Positions 24,142 to 32,999 of a DNA stretch of 64,000 nt are shown piece by piece. The stretch is from assembly GCA_963766175.1 (NCBI GenBank), contig CAVXZE010000002.1, positions 1-64,000 on the forward strand, written 5' to 3'. The notes beneath the pieces were generated by a model. It worked only from the letters and a program-made list of their open reading frames with translations. It had not been told where the DNA came from and searched no databases. The translations under genes were made by a program, and so were the position numbers. The stretch comes from CAVXZE01 sp963766175 (GTDB lineage Bacteria; Myxococcota_A; UBA9160; UBA6930). The number at the start of each line of letters is the position of its first letter. Within the stretch, counting starts at the first letter, position 1.

Positions 24142-25023
24142 TCAGCTCTGGCCGGGCTGCTGATCGATCAGTTCACCGGCCTGCTGCTGGATGCGGCACT
24201 CCTTCTGCCACTTCTCCAGAGCCTCCTTCTCCTTGGGGACGAAGCGCGAAAGGCGCAGCAGCAGCTCGTCGAAATCGACCTTGTGGGCGTCGAAGTCGGG
24301 CCCGTCGACACAGCCGAACTTCATCTTGCCCTCGACACTGACGCGGCATCCACCGCACATCCCCGTTCCATCGACCATGATCGGGTTCAGACTCACCACC
24401 GTCCTGATGCCGTGGGGCCGCGTGGTCTCGGCGCAGGCCTTCATCATGATGGGAGGCCCGATCGCGAGCACCTGCTCGATGTCGGAGTGGTCTGCGATGG
24501 CCTTCTCGAGGCCCGCCGTGACCAGTCCCTTGATTCCATAGGAGCCGTCGTCGGTACAGACGATGAACTCATCGCAGTACTTCCCGAACTTGTCCTCCCA
24601 GAAGAGGAGATCCTTGTTCCGGAACCCCACCACGCCGATCACGTAGGCCCCGGATTCCTTGAACGCGCGCAGCTGGGGGAAGACGGGCGCCACGCCCAGT
24701 CCGCCGCCTACGCAGACCACCTTCCCGTACTCGCCGATCTCGGTGGGAACGCCCATCGGACCCACCACGCTGAAGAGTTTGCTCCCCACCTTGCAGTTCT
24801 GCTGCATCTCCAGGGTGGTCTTGCCGACCGCCTGGATCACCAAGGTGATGGTGCCCTTCTTCCGATCGAAGTCGGCAATGGTGAGGGGGATCCGCTCGCC
24901 GCGTTCGTGGGAGATGACGACGACGAACTGACCGGGCCTGGCGGCCTTGGCCAGCATCGGATGCTTGATCTCCAACAGGTAGGTGACGTCGGAGAAATCC
25001 TCCCGGGCGGTGATTTCGAACAT
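24142..25023 (-). CDS. NfnA/SudB-like FAD/NAD-binding 2Fe-2S subunit
   Basis: The start is ATG 25023 with AGGAG seven bases upstream; the longer open frame to 25200 is not needed. 293 residues of the dihydroorotate-dehydrogenase electron-transfer (PyrK)/NfnA/SudB type: an FAD-binding barrel (PGQFVVVISHERGERIPLTIAD, about 31-52), an NAD-binding domain (GGGLGVAPVFPQLRAF, about 105-120), and a C-terminal 2Fe-2S site MCGGCRVSVEGKMKFGCVDGP. A further 50-residue tail follows. In Nfn complexes this subunit binds NAD(H) and passes electrons to the FeS flavoprotein, here encoded 63 bp downstream. Confidence 0.88.
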   Translation of the reverse strand: MFEITAREDFSDVTYLLEIKHPMLAKAARPGQFVVVISHERGERIPLTIADFDRKKGTITLVIQAVGKTTLEMQQNCKVGSKLFSVVGPMGVPTEIGEYGKVVCVGGGLGVAPVFPQLRAFKESGAYVIGVVGFRNKDLLFWEDKFGKYCDEFIVCTDDGSYGIKGLVTAGLEKAIADHSDIEQVLAIGPPIMMKACAETTRPHGIRTVVSLNPIMVDGTGMCGGCRVSVEGKMKFGCVDGPDFDAHKVDFDELLLRLSRFVPKEKEALEKWQKECRIQQQAGELIDQQPGQS

Positions 25024-25348
25024 GGAATCTCCTGCTTGTCTCGACGCCTGGTCGCTGCGAGAGGGCCGGACACGCTGGGCGCACCTGGCGGAACGGGGGT
25101 TCCCGAACCTGCTCTCCCAAGGACGGCATCGATCGCTTCGGGGACCGGTTCTAGTTACCACAAATCTGAGGCGGGACAAGACGCTTTCGCATGACTCCAA
25201 GTCCCCGTCCCGAAAGTGCGTTTTGCCCCGATAAACGGCCGAAACGCGAGCCCAAAGGGGACCTCACGGGTCCAACTTCGGCGCTCTCCGGCGAGGCCGC
25301 TTTACCTACTCGCCAGTGAATCCGGACCTTCCGATCGGGCCAGGCTAC
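25024..25348. other. 325-bp gap with large hairpin and duplicated gene end
   Basis: No gene seen. An imperfect inverted repeat pairs 25173-25189 with 25211-25229 (GGGACAAGACGCTTTCG against CGAAAGTGCGTTTTGCCCC; two mismatches and a 2-base bulge), which may terminate or process the message between the two GltD-containing parts. TACCTACTCGCCAGT at 25303-25317 exactly repeats 25346-25360, the last codons and stop of the next gene. Confidence 0.5.
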
Positions 25349-26803
25349 CTACTCGCCAGTCAGATAATCATGGATGGCCCGGGCAGCGCGTTTTCCTGCT
25401 CCCAGAGCGGTATTGACCAGGGACGGGCCGGTCACGTTGTCGCCGCCTGCGAAGATCTCCGGACGGCTGGTCTGGCCGGTCTCCTCGTCCACCACCACCA
25501 GACCCCACCTGCGGGTTTCGAGATCGGGCGTGGTCTCGCCCATCAGCCGATCGGGCCAGAATCCGACGGCCAGGATCACGTCGTCCACCTCGACCTGGTA
25601 CTCCGACCCCTCGACGGGAACCGGGCGGCGGCGGCCGGAGGCGTCGGGCTCGCCGAGCTCCATGCGGATCATGCGCATGGCATCCACATTGCCGTCGCCG
25701 TCCCTGTCGAGCATCTCGATCGGCGCGGTCAGATAGTGGATCTCGGCACCCTCCTCCTCGGCGTGGTGGCGCTCCGTGGCGTTGCCGGGCATCTCAGCCT
25801 CGGTGCGGCGGTAGTAGCAGACGACCTCTTCGACACCCTGGCGGATGGCCGTCCGCAGGCAATCGGTGGCGGTGTCGCCCCCGCCGATCACGGCCACGCG
25901 CCTGCCGACCTGGATCGGTTCCTGCCTGCACTCGGGAAGCAGCTCGTCGGGCACGTTGCCCGGCTGCACCAGATACTGCATGGAGCCGTAGATGCGTCCC
26001 AGGTCTTCACCCGGGATCTCCATCGTCCCCTCCACCCCGGCGCCGGTCCCCAGAAAGATCGCGTCGTAGCCCTCCTGTTCGATCAGGTCGTCGAGGGTCA
26101 AGGCCTCGCCGATACGAGTGCTCACGACGAACTCGACGCCCAGCTCGCGCAGCCAGTCCGTCTTCCACTGCACCAGCTCCTTGCCCAGCTTGAAGTTGGG
26201 GATGCCGTAGACGAGCAGTCCGCCGGGAGCCGGCCAGGCGTCGTAGACGACGACTCGATGCCCCGCCACCGCCAGGTACTCGGCGACGAAGAGCCCCGCC
26301 GGCCCGGCGCCCACGATGCCGACCTTCTTGCCGGTCGGGGGAGCCTTCTCGGGCAGCTCGACGCCGACCTCCTTGCGCTGATAGTCGGCGACGAAGGCCT
26401 CGATCGCCTGGGTGTTGATGCCCTTGCCCCGCTTGGCCAGGACGCACTTGGTGGCACAGGAGCTCTCGTCGGGGCAGACGCGGCCGCAGATCTCCGGGAT
26501 CGGATTCGTCGCGCGGTAGATCTTCGCCGCCCCGAGGAAATCCCCCTTCTCGACGCACCAGAGCGCCTTCTCGATGTCGTTTCCGAGCGGACAGGCGACC
26601 ACGCACGCCACGGGCTCGGGGCAGTGGATGCAACGGGCCGCCTCGGCCATCGCCTCCTCGGCGGTGTAGCCGACGCTGGTCTCCTCGAAGTCCTGGCTGC
26701 GCTCTTCGATCGGGCGGTACCGGAGGGGCACCTTCTCGAGCTTCGAGCGCTCCTTGCGGTTGATGGCCTTCTTCTCGCTCGGCTCCACTGCAGAGTCTCC
26801 CAT
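25349..26803 (-). CDS. GltD/NfnB-like NAD(P)-binding FeS flavoprotein (second copy)
   Basis: 484 residues, clearly paralogous to 22564-24078. FeS region: CIHCPEPVACVVACPLGNDI (about 57-76) and CGRVCPDESSCATKC (about 106-120); FAD site GIVGAGPAGLFVAEYLAVAG; NADP site AVIGGGDTATDCLRTAI; C-terminal FAGGDNVTGPSLV. It shares the HHAEEEGAEI and MRMELGEPDASGRRRPVP segments with the first copy. The extended basic N-terminus (KKAINRKERSKLEKVPLRYR) is different. It sits upstream of the NfnA-like gene, separated by the 325-bp hairpin gap, so it might pair with the same small subunit or with another acceptor. Confidence 0.87.
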   Translation of the reverse strand: MGDSAVEPSEKKAINRKERSKLEKVPLRYRPIEERSQDFEETSVGYTAEEAMAEAARCIHCPEPVACVVACPLGNDIEKALWCVEKGDFLGAAKIYRATNPIPEICGRVCPDESSCATKCVLAKRGKGINTQAIEAFVADYQRKEVGVELPEKAPPTGKKVGIVGAGPAGLFVAEYLAVAGHRVVVYDAWPAPGGLLVYGIPNFKLGKELVQWKTDWLRELGVEFVVSTRIGEALTLDDLIEQEGYDAIFLGTGAGVEGTMEIPGEDLGRIYGSMQYLVQPGNVPDELLPECRQEPIQVGRRVAVIGGGDTATDCLRTAIRQGVEEVVCYYRRTEAEMPGNATERHHAEEEGAEIHYLTAPIEMLDRDGDGNVDAMRMIRMELGEPDASGRRRPVPVEGSEYQVEVDDVILAVGFWPDRLMGETTPDLETRRWGLVVVDEETGQTSRPEIFAGGDNVTGPSLVNTALGAGKRAARAIHDYLTGE

Positions 26804-26851
26804 CCATGACTGTTCGAGCTGGCTTTCAGATCTATGGAAGGTAGCGCTTCG

Positions 26852-27838
26852 CTAAGGGCCCAGCGTCCAGAGAGGCGAGGTCTTTGCCAGCTCCACGTTG
26901 AACAGTTCATACAGAATGGGAATATGGGTGAACATCAACAACACGAAGACGACGCCACTCGCGACGGAGAAGGCGACGAAGCCGGTCTCGCGGTGGAGCT
27001 TCTCGGGGTTCTGGACCGGGCTGTTCTCCTTGAGACCGAGCTGCATGTAGTAGGCAAAGAAGCCCGCCACCAGCGGGAGGATCAGAATCAGCTCGAGGTG
27101 GTAGCGGACGATGAAGACGCCCCCGAATAGCGCGGCCAGCACCACGTAGAAGAAGGCGCTCACGAGGAGACGATCCTCGGTGTAGTGCCTGAAGGAACGG
27201 CGGTAGCGCCGGGCGGTCTTGGCGTCGCCGATCTCGCGATACTCGGCGAACCGCTTGATGGCCATGAAGAAGGCCCCGGCCATCCAGTAGGCGATGATGA
27301 GCGACACGGGCGGAAACTGACTCTGGATCAGCGCGAACCAGCCGAGGAGAAGGCGGATGGCGTTGTTGACGGACTCCGAGAGCACGTCCAGGTACGGGAG
27401 CTCCTTGGTGCGGATCGGGTGGACGTTGTAGATGATCCCCATCACCCACAGAGCCGCGGCCGAAGCGGCGAAATAGGGATGCACGATGAAACCCAGGCCG
27501 ATTCCGACCGCACCGAGTGCCAGCCACTCGGCCAGGGCGATCGACCTCCGGACCTTCTCGGCCGCGGCGGGCCGGTGCCGCTTGACCGGGTGCTTGCGAT
27601 CGTAGGGCGCGTCGAGCACCTCGTTCAACACGTAGTTGCTCGAAGCGACCAGGCAGGTGGCCAGGAAGGCGACCACCACTGCCGGAACCACATCGAGTCG
27701 GAACAGCGACGGCTCGAAGAAGAGCGCCAGGAAGATCCCCAACAGCATGAAGGCGTTCTTGAACCAGTGGTCGATGCGCGCCATCTGGATGTAGGGCCGG
27801 AGCGGATGGATTCGCTCAGCCGCCAGCGTCGATTGCAT
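26852..27838 (-). CDS. UbiA family prenyltransferase
   Basis: Polytopic membrane enzyme. I start it at ATG 27838 (AGGA ten bases upstream; 328 residues), which overlaps the HAD gene by 23 bp. The first polyprenyl-diphosphate/Mg motif is NYVLNEVLDAPYDRKHP (NxxxDxxxD type), the second is RTKELPYLDVLSE. The closest plan is that of prenyl transfer onto a sugar phosphate (decaprenyl-phosphate phosphoribose synthase-like), judging from VKRHRPAAA and RFAEYRE, but other UbiA substrates are possible. It heads the electron-transfer operon yet is more tightly coupled to the upstream HAD and GT-C genes. Confidence 0.85.
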   Translation of the reverse strand: MQSTLAAERIHPLRPYIQMARIDHWFKNAFMLLGIFLALFFEPSLFRLDVVPAVVVAFLATCLVASSNYVLNEVLDAPYDRKHPVKRHRPAAAEKVRRSIALAEWLALGAVGIGLGFIVHPYFAASAAALWVMGIIYNVHPIRTKELPYLDVLSESVNNAIRLLLGWFALIQSQFPPVSLIIAYWMAGAFFMAIKRFAEYREIGDAKTARRYRRSFRHYTEDRLLVSAFFYVVLAALFGGVFIVRYHLELILILPLVAGFFAYYMQLGLKENSPVQNPEKLHRETGFVAFSVASGVVFVLLMFTHIPILYELFNVELAKTSPLWTLGP

Positions 27839-28535
27839 GCTGCAGTCCTGAGAAGGAGGTGAATCTGGTGAAACCGGCCGGGGCTGCACCCTGCGAAGCC
27901 AGCCCTGGCCTCCTGGAGATTATCACGCAATGCATTCCCGCGTTCGCCGCGCCCGCGGCGTCGACCTCTGCCCGATCTCCGACGTAGAGGACCTCGGATG
28001 GCTCGAGGCCCCAGCGCTCGCAGGCCCAGATGAACCCCCTGGGATGGGGCTTGAAGGCGTTGATCTCGGCATCCGTGGCGCAGGCGATCAACGAGATCGT
28101 CTCCGCCAGGTGCAGAGCATGGAGCTTCTCCCGCGCGGGGTAGTCCGAGAAGACTCCTGCGGGAATCCCGCGCGACCCGAGGTAGCCGAGCAGGCTCTCG
28201 ATCCCGGCTCGCCGGCAGCGCCGCAAGTACTTGAGTGGGCGCTGGAAGATCCACTCCGAGACGGCGGCTTCGACCTCGTCGACCTCCATCTGCAGGCGGT
28301 CCGCCGCGCGCTGGAACTGGAGCCGGGCGAGGGGCGCCTCCGCCGCACCCAGGCCCCGGAGCTCTTCGCGTACACGGCGGAAGGTGCGGACCGCGCCCCA
28401 GGTCCGCCGGGCCGACGCGGGGTGCTCTCGGAGGGGAAGCGCAGCGAGCTCCAGGGCCATGCAGAGGCGGAGAGGCCCCTGGTGGTAGAGCGTGCCGTCG
28501 ACGTCGAAGAGCACGGCACGAACCGGCCCAATCAC
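27816..28535 (-). CDS. HAD-superfamily phosphatase
   Basis: The start is GTG 28535, whose GTGA overlaps the stop of the GT-C gene, a sign of translational coupling. 239 residues. Motif I DVDGTLY (residues about 9-15) gives the nucleophile Asp and acid/base Asp; Thr/Ser motif FSDYP near 130; motif III Lys in AFKPHP; motif IV GDRAEVDAAGA. It is a PGPase/beta-phosphoglucomutase-like subclass I protein. Between a prenyltransferase and a lipid-linked-sugar type glycosyltransferase it may remove a phosphate from a prenyl-linked intermediate, an inference from context. Confidence 0.82.
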   Translation of the reverse strand: MIGPVRAVLFDVDGTLYHQGPLRLCMALELAALPLREHPASARRTWGAVRTFRRVREELRGLGAAEAPLARLQFQRAADRLQMEVDEVEAAVSEWIFQRPLKYLRRCRRAGIESLLGYLGSRGIPAGVFSDYPAREKLHALHLAETISLIACATDAEINAFKPHPRGFIWACERWGLEPSEVLYVGDRAEVDAAGAANAGMHCVIISRRPGLASQGAAPAGFTRFTSFSGLQHAIDAGG

Positions 28536-30253
28536 GGGGAGACCCGGTATATCTGAACGGCAGAGCGGTCCAGGAATTCCGGTAGCTCCAGGGTGGCCAG
28601 GTGCTCGAAGCCGGCGACCTCGCCTCCGCCGCGAAACTCTTCGGCCAGGTGGGCCTTCTTCCTTCGGTAGTAGAACCCCGCGGCCGGGTTCGTCACCCGG
28701 TGCCGGTAGGTGTAGGCGACGTGGGTCAGCCCCTTCTCCCTCATCTCCGCCGCCAGCTCCGCGGAATTCTCGGCCCGCATCTTCAAGAACTTCTCGAGCC
28801 TCTCGGGGCCCAGGTCCGTGAGGTACCGGATGTGGGTCGGGTGGAGCAGCACGACCCGATCCCGCGGCCCCAGATTCTCCTCGAGCCAGGGAGCCAGCAA
28901 GTAGGAGGAATAGTTGGCGTAGTAGATATGGAAGAGCCCGATCTGCTTGGAGGCGATCCCTCCCGCCACCACCGGGGTGAGGAGCGCCATGAAGAGGAAG
29001 CACGCGGCCCACCAGAGCCGCTGCAGCCGGACCCCCCAGAGATGGCTCAGCACCAGACCGAGAGCGAGCACGAGATAGAGCAGATCGGCGGCGAAAGGAG
29101 CGACGTGAGGAAGCCCGCCCATGTACCAGAGCCAGAGGCCCAGCACGAGCAGCCACGAGGCAGCGGCCGCGAGCAGAAGCAGGGGCCCCGCGCGCGATGC
29201 GAGCCGAGGAACCAGACTTTGGAAGCCCGTCTCGAGCAGGTGCAGTGCGCCGGTGGCGAAGAAGAAGAGAACGATCCAGGAGCTGGGGTACCCGTAGCGG
29301 GGCTTCTCGATCCCGAACAGAACGATCGCCCCCACCGAGAGTCCGAGAAAGGCGAGCATGGCGATCGCTTCGCGGCGAAACTCTCGCAGCCCGACCGCGA
29401 TCCCGGCGAGAGTCGGAGCCACCGCCAGCACAAGGAAGGGAACCAGGAGAATCCCCCCACCGACGAACCACCCCGCGAAGGGCTCCCGATAGCAGCTCAC
29501 CAGAAAGCCCGGAGCGGCGGCCCATCCCATGCCCTTCATCAGCTCGAGATAGAAGCTCGCCCCGGATCCCCGCACCGCGCCCGCAACAGCCCATGCCAGG
29601 AACGGAATCGAGGCCAGGCCGGCCAGAGCCGCGTGCCTCCAGAAGCGACCTTCGAACCTTCGGTTGCAGCCTCCAAACCTCCAGTTGATCAAGAACAAGA
29701 CCGGGATCAACGTCGAGGCCTCGGATCGGGAGAGGGCCGCCGCCGCCGCGGCCGCGTACTGCCAGGGAGACCGCAGGTGGAACAGGACCAACGTGAGCAA
29801 GCAGAAGAAGCCGAGGCTGGGCTCCACCAGCGGCTGGAGCGCCATCGAGTGGAACTGCGCGGTGGTCGCGAAAAGGACCGGGACCAGCAGGGCGCCCGCG
29901 CCGAGCAGCCTCGAGGCCAGCCAGAAGAGCAGCACCAGCGAGCCGATGGAGAAGGCCATGTTGAGCACCAGGGCAGCGTGGAGCTCGGGGTGCGGTCCCG
30001 GCATGGCCGGGGAGAGACCTGCGATGAAGAGCGGAAAGACCGGGGCGCGTTTGAAGCTCCTGGGTAGCTCCCCGCTGCCGAGGGACGTCGCGACGCGCTC
30101 GAAGGAGTAGTAGTCGTTGTTGGGAAGGACGAAGGGGTGGTACTGGAGCGACCAGTAGGCAACGGTGCCCAGGCAGAGAAGCCCGAAGAGCAGCCAGTCC
30201 CAACGAACCGCGGTGCGGTGCGGCGGCCGGTCCGTGGGGTGAAAATCACTCAC
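28532..30253 (-). CDS. GT-C type membrane glycosyltransferase (GT39/PMT-like)
   Basis: 573 residues with about ten to twelve membrane segments. The first extracytoplasmic loop has NNDYYSFERVA with acidic residues in the position used by GT-C enzymes, and the C-terminal ~110 residues form a soluble domain (THIRYLTDLGPERLEKFL, AYTYRHRV). This is the architecture of dolichyl/polyprenyl-phosphate-sugar dependent transferases. The acceptor is unknown. It is the first gene of the GT-C/HAD/UbiA run and is divergent from the ParB-like gene, with 109 bp between them. Confidence 0.72.
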   Translation of the reverse strand: MSDFHPTDRPPHRTAVRWDWLLFGLLCLGTVAYWSLQYHPFVLPNNDYYSFERVATSLGSGELPRSFKRAPVFPLFIAGLSPAMPGPHPELHAALVLNMAFSIGSLVLLFWLASRLLGAGALLVPVLFATTAQFHSMALQPLVEPSLGFFCLLTLVLFHLRSPWQYAAAAAAALSRSEASTLIPVLFLINWRFGGCNRRFEGRFWRHAALAGLASIPFLAWAVAGAVRGSGASFYLELMKGMGWAAAPGFLVSCYREPFAGWFVGGGILLVPFLVLAVAPTLAGIAVGLREFRREAIAMLAFLGLSVGAIVLFGIEKPRYGYPSSWIVLFFFATGALHLLETGFQSLVPRLASRAGPLLLLAAAASWLLVLGLWLWYMGGLPHVAPFAADLLYLVLALGLVLSHLWGVRLQRLWWAACFLFMALLTPVVAGGIASKQIGLFHIYYANYSSYLLAPWLEENLGPRDRVVLLHPTHIRYLTDLGPERLEKFLKMRAENSAELAAEMREKGLTHVAYTYRHRVTNPAAGFYYRRKKAHLAEEFRGGGEVAGFEHLATLELPEFLDRSAVQIYRVSP

Positions 30254-30362
30254 TTAGCTTCCCACCGCATCCCTTCGGGGAGAACGATTATTGCACAGCG
30301 GGACCAAGCCGCCAGCTGAGCGCCATGCGGCGCCGCGACACCGTGCGCTACGCTGCCGGCCC

Positions 30363-30941
30363 GTGATCGAGCCCCAAACCCCCGCCCTCCCAGGGGGAGA
30401 GCGCCCCTTTGGCGGTCAGCTGGCCAAGCTGAAGCGAATCGGGCAGCTCCTGCCGGTGCTCAAGCGCAAGCGCGTGGGCCGCTTCGCTCGTCTGCACGTG
30501 GAGTACCTGGTCCAGACCGCCAACTACGAGAGGCGGGACCTGGAGCTTCTGGAGCTCTTCGACCGCGGCCGGCTGGCCCTCTACGCACGGTTCTGGCGAA
30601 CCGGCTACTTCAGAAACCAGCACCGGAGGAAGGGGCGCTCCACAGCCTGGACCTTCCGGCGGATCAATCGCTACTTCCGCCTCTTCCTCTCGATCCGGGA
30701 GCGGGGGCTCTACTCCGACCCGGAGCGAGTCGAGGACCTGGCCTGGATCTTCTGCGCGGAGGACGTCTACTTCCGCATGGACGGGCACCATCGCGTCTCG
30801 GTGGCGCGCTACCTGGGCTACCGGGAGGTCCCCGTCATGGCGGTGACTCCGCGGGACCTGCTCGAGCTGCCGGAGACGCCGCCCGATCTGATCGATTACC
30901 TGAAGAGCCTGCAAGAACCGAGCTGTCTCGCTGGCCTCTGA
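30363..30941 (+). CDS. small ParB/sulfiredoxin-like domain protein
   Basis: 192 residues from GTG 30363, preferred over the upstream ATG at 30291 because the first 24 codons look like non-coding GC-rich sequence. The C-terminal part, EDVYFRMDGHHRVSVARYLGYREVPVMAV, is the ParB/Srx-type motif that binds nucleotide. The N-terminal half is very basic (KRKRVGRFARLHVEY, FRNQHRRKGR). Such single-domain proteins occur near polysaccharide genes; the function is unknown. It is divergent from the GT-C gene. Confidence 0.6.
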   Translation: MIEPQTPALPGGERPFGGQLAKLKRIGQLLPVLKRKRVGRFARLHVEYLVQTANYERRDLELLELFDRGRLALYARFWRTGYFRNQHRRKGRSTAWTFRRINRYFRLFLSIRERGLYSDPERVEDLAWIFCAEDVYFRMDGHHRVSVARYLGYREVPVMAVTPRDLLELPETPPDLIDYLKSLQEPSCLAGL

Positions 30942-30990
30942 CACCGAACTGTGAAAACGACACTCCAGCCAAGCGACTGAGGCAGCGAGA

Positions 30991-31018
30991 ATGACTGCGT
31001 CGGGATAACAAGTATAAT
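30991..31018 (+). promoter_or_regulatory. promoter of the acyl-CoA dehydrogenase gene
   Basis: A perfect TATAAT (31013-31018) with ATGACT 16 bp upstream (30991-30996). The start codon follows 87 bp later, after AAGGAG. Confidence 0.65.
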
Positions 31019-31104
31019 CCCCGGCCGCCGGGCTGATGTCGAACACCGCGGAGCCCGCTCAGAAGTGACTCAGAGTCGCTTCGCCCCCCGAAAGGAGAAT
31101 TGTC

Positions 31105-32949
31105 ATGTCTGACTACCTGGCAGACCTTCGAGACGTCCAGTTCCTTCTCTTCGAGTATCTCGATGTCGAAAAACTCCTGAAGTATCCCAAGTTCCAGGAG
31201 TTCAACCGAGAGATGTTCGAGATGATCGTGGAGGAAGGCCTGAAGCAGGCGCAGGAGATCGCCGCACCCCTCGGGCCTCTCGGCGACGAGAAGGGCGTGA
31301 AGTTCGAAGACGGCAAGGTGGAGGTTCCCCCGGAATTCGTCGAGGCCTACAAGCTCTACGCCGAAGCGGGCTGGATCGGTGGCACCGCCGATCCGGAATG
31401 GGGCGGGCAGGGGCTGCCGCTGACGATGGGAGCCGTGGTGAGCGAGTTCTTCCAGGGGGCCTGCTTTCCTCTGGTCTCGACCGGCGGTCTCACCACCGGA
31501 GCGGCGAACATCATTCTCACATCCGGCAGCGACGAGATGAAGAATCGCTACCTGGAGAAGATGTTCTCGGGCCAGTGGGCGGGGACCATGTGTCTGACCG
31601 AGCCTCAGGCCGGCAGCGCCGTGGGCGACACGATCTGCAAGGCCAAGAAGGACGGCGACCACTACCGGATCGTCGGAACCAAGAGCTTCATCACCAGCGG
31701 CGATCACAACTACACCGAGAACATCATCCACATGGTGCTCGCCCGCACCGAGGGAGCACCGGAGGGAATCAAGGGGATCAGCCTCTTCCTGGTACCCAAG
31801 TACCGCGTCAATGCCGACGGTTCCATCGGGGAGTTCAACGACGTTCGTGCCGCGGGTATCGAACACAAGATGGGGATTCACGCCTCCCCCACCTGCACGC
31901 TCAACTTCGGGGACAACGGCGACTGCATCGGCTACCTGGTCGGAGAGGAGTGCCGGGGCATCACCTACATGTTCCAGATGATGAACGAAGCCCGAATGAT
32001 GGTGGGGCAGCAGGCCCTGGGAACGGCGGGAACGGCCTACCTGAACGCCCTCGAGTACACCAAGGAACGTATCCAGGGCGTGCACGTCACCCAGATGAGG
32101 AATCCCGAAGCTCCCCGGGTGGCCATCGTCGAGCACCCCGACATCCGCAGGATGCTGCTGATGATGAAGGCCTTCACCGAGGGAATGAGAGCTCTCCTCT
32201 ACACCACGGCATTCTTCGCAGACCTCGCGGAGTGTTCGGACGACGAAGCCGAGCGGAAGAAGTGCCACGGCTTCGTCGAACTCCTCACCCCGATCTGCAA
32301 GGCCTGGCCTTCGGACATGGGCTTCCGGGTCACCGAATGGGCCATGCAGTGCTTCGGTGGATACGGCTACTGCGGCGACTACCCCGCCGAGCAGTACATG
32401 AGGGACATCAAGATCACATCCATCTATGAAGGAACAAACGGCATCCAGGCGATGGACCTGCTGGGACGAAAGGTCTCGATGGCGGGTGGCGCGCTCTTCA
32501 TGAACTTCCTCGCGTTGCTCGGCGATTTCATCGAGAGCCACAAGTCGCATGCGACGCTGGGGGAGCACGTCGGCCGCCTGGAGAAGGCAAAGGACACGCT
32601 CGCCCACGTGACCATCGAGTTCGGGAAGACGGGAGCCGGTGGAGACATGGTCTATCCCGTGCTCAACGCCTGTCCCTATCTGGAGATGTTCGGAGATGTG
32701 ATGGTGGCCTATCTGCTTCTGGGCGAGGCGGTGATCGCCCAGGAGAAGTTCGACGCCATCTGCAGCGAGAAGAGCGCCGATTCGGAAGAGGCCAGGAAGA
32801 CCCTCTGCGAGGAGGACGCCGAGGCGAAGTTCTACTGGGGGAAGGTCTGCTCGGCGGAATTCTTCACCACCCAGATCCTGCCTCGGGTGAACGCGCGGGC
32901 CGAATCGATCGAGAGCGGAAGCCGGAGTGCCATGGAGGTGGTCTTCTGA
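31105..32949 (+). CDS. long-form acyl-CoA dehydrogenase
   Basis: 614 residues, the ~600-residue class with extra N- and C-terminal domains rather than the 380-residue short form. FAD/substrate segments: MCLTEPQAGSAVGDT (about 165-180), ITSGDHNYTENIIH, and the catalytic-base region SIYEGTNGIQAMDLLGRK near residue 442 (Glu of YEGT). AAGGAG lies seven bases before ATG. It introduces a double bond into an acyl-CoA and passes electrons to ETF. Two CoA-transferase genes follow with short gaps (50 and 15 bp), so the three probably activate and dehydrogenate one organic acid. Confidence 0.9.
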   Translation: MSDYLADLRDVQFLLFEYLDVEKLLKYPKFQEFNREMFEMIVEEGLKQAQEIAAPLGPLGDEKGVKFEDGKVEVPPEFVEAYKLYAEAGWIGGTADPEWGGQGLPLTMGAVVSEFFQGACFPLVSTGGLTTGAANIILTSGSDEMKNRYLEKMFSGQWAGTMCLTEPQAGSAVGDTICKAKKDGDHYRIVGTKSFITSGDHNYTENIIHMVLARTEGAPEGIKGISLFLVPKYRVNADGSIGEFNDVRAAGIEHKMGIHASPTCTLNFGDNGDCIGYLVGEECRGITYMFQMMNEARMMVGQQALGTAGTAYLNALEYTKERIQGVHVTQMRNPEAPRVAIVEHPDIRRMLLMMKAFTEGMRALLYTTAFFADLAECSDDEAERKKCHGFVELLTPICKAWPSDMGFRVTEWAMQCFGGYGYCGDYPAEQYMRDIKITSIYEGTNGIQAMDLLGRKVSMAGGALFMNFLALLGDFIESHKSHATLGEHVGRLEKAKDTLAHVTIEFGKTGAGGDMVYPVLNACPYLEMFGDVMVAYLLLGEAVIAQEKFDAICSEKSADSEEARKTLCEEDAEAKFYWGKVCSAEFFTTQILPRVNARAESIESGSRSAMEVVF

Positions 32950-32999
32950 GCCGGAGACCGGTTGCGGGTCTCCCCGTTCATTCTCGGAAGGAATCAGCC

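Noticed and set aside
27816..30203. 795-residue frame joining the GT-C region to the HAD phosphatase as one fusion
   Set aside because: The upstream part is the shifted frame of the GT-C gene; real HAD sequence begins at GTG 28535 in the overlap.
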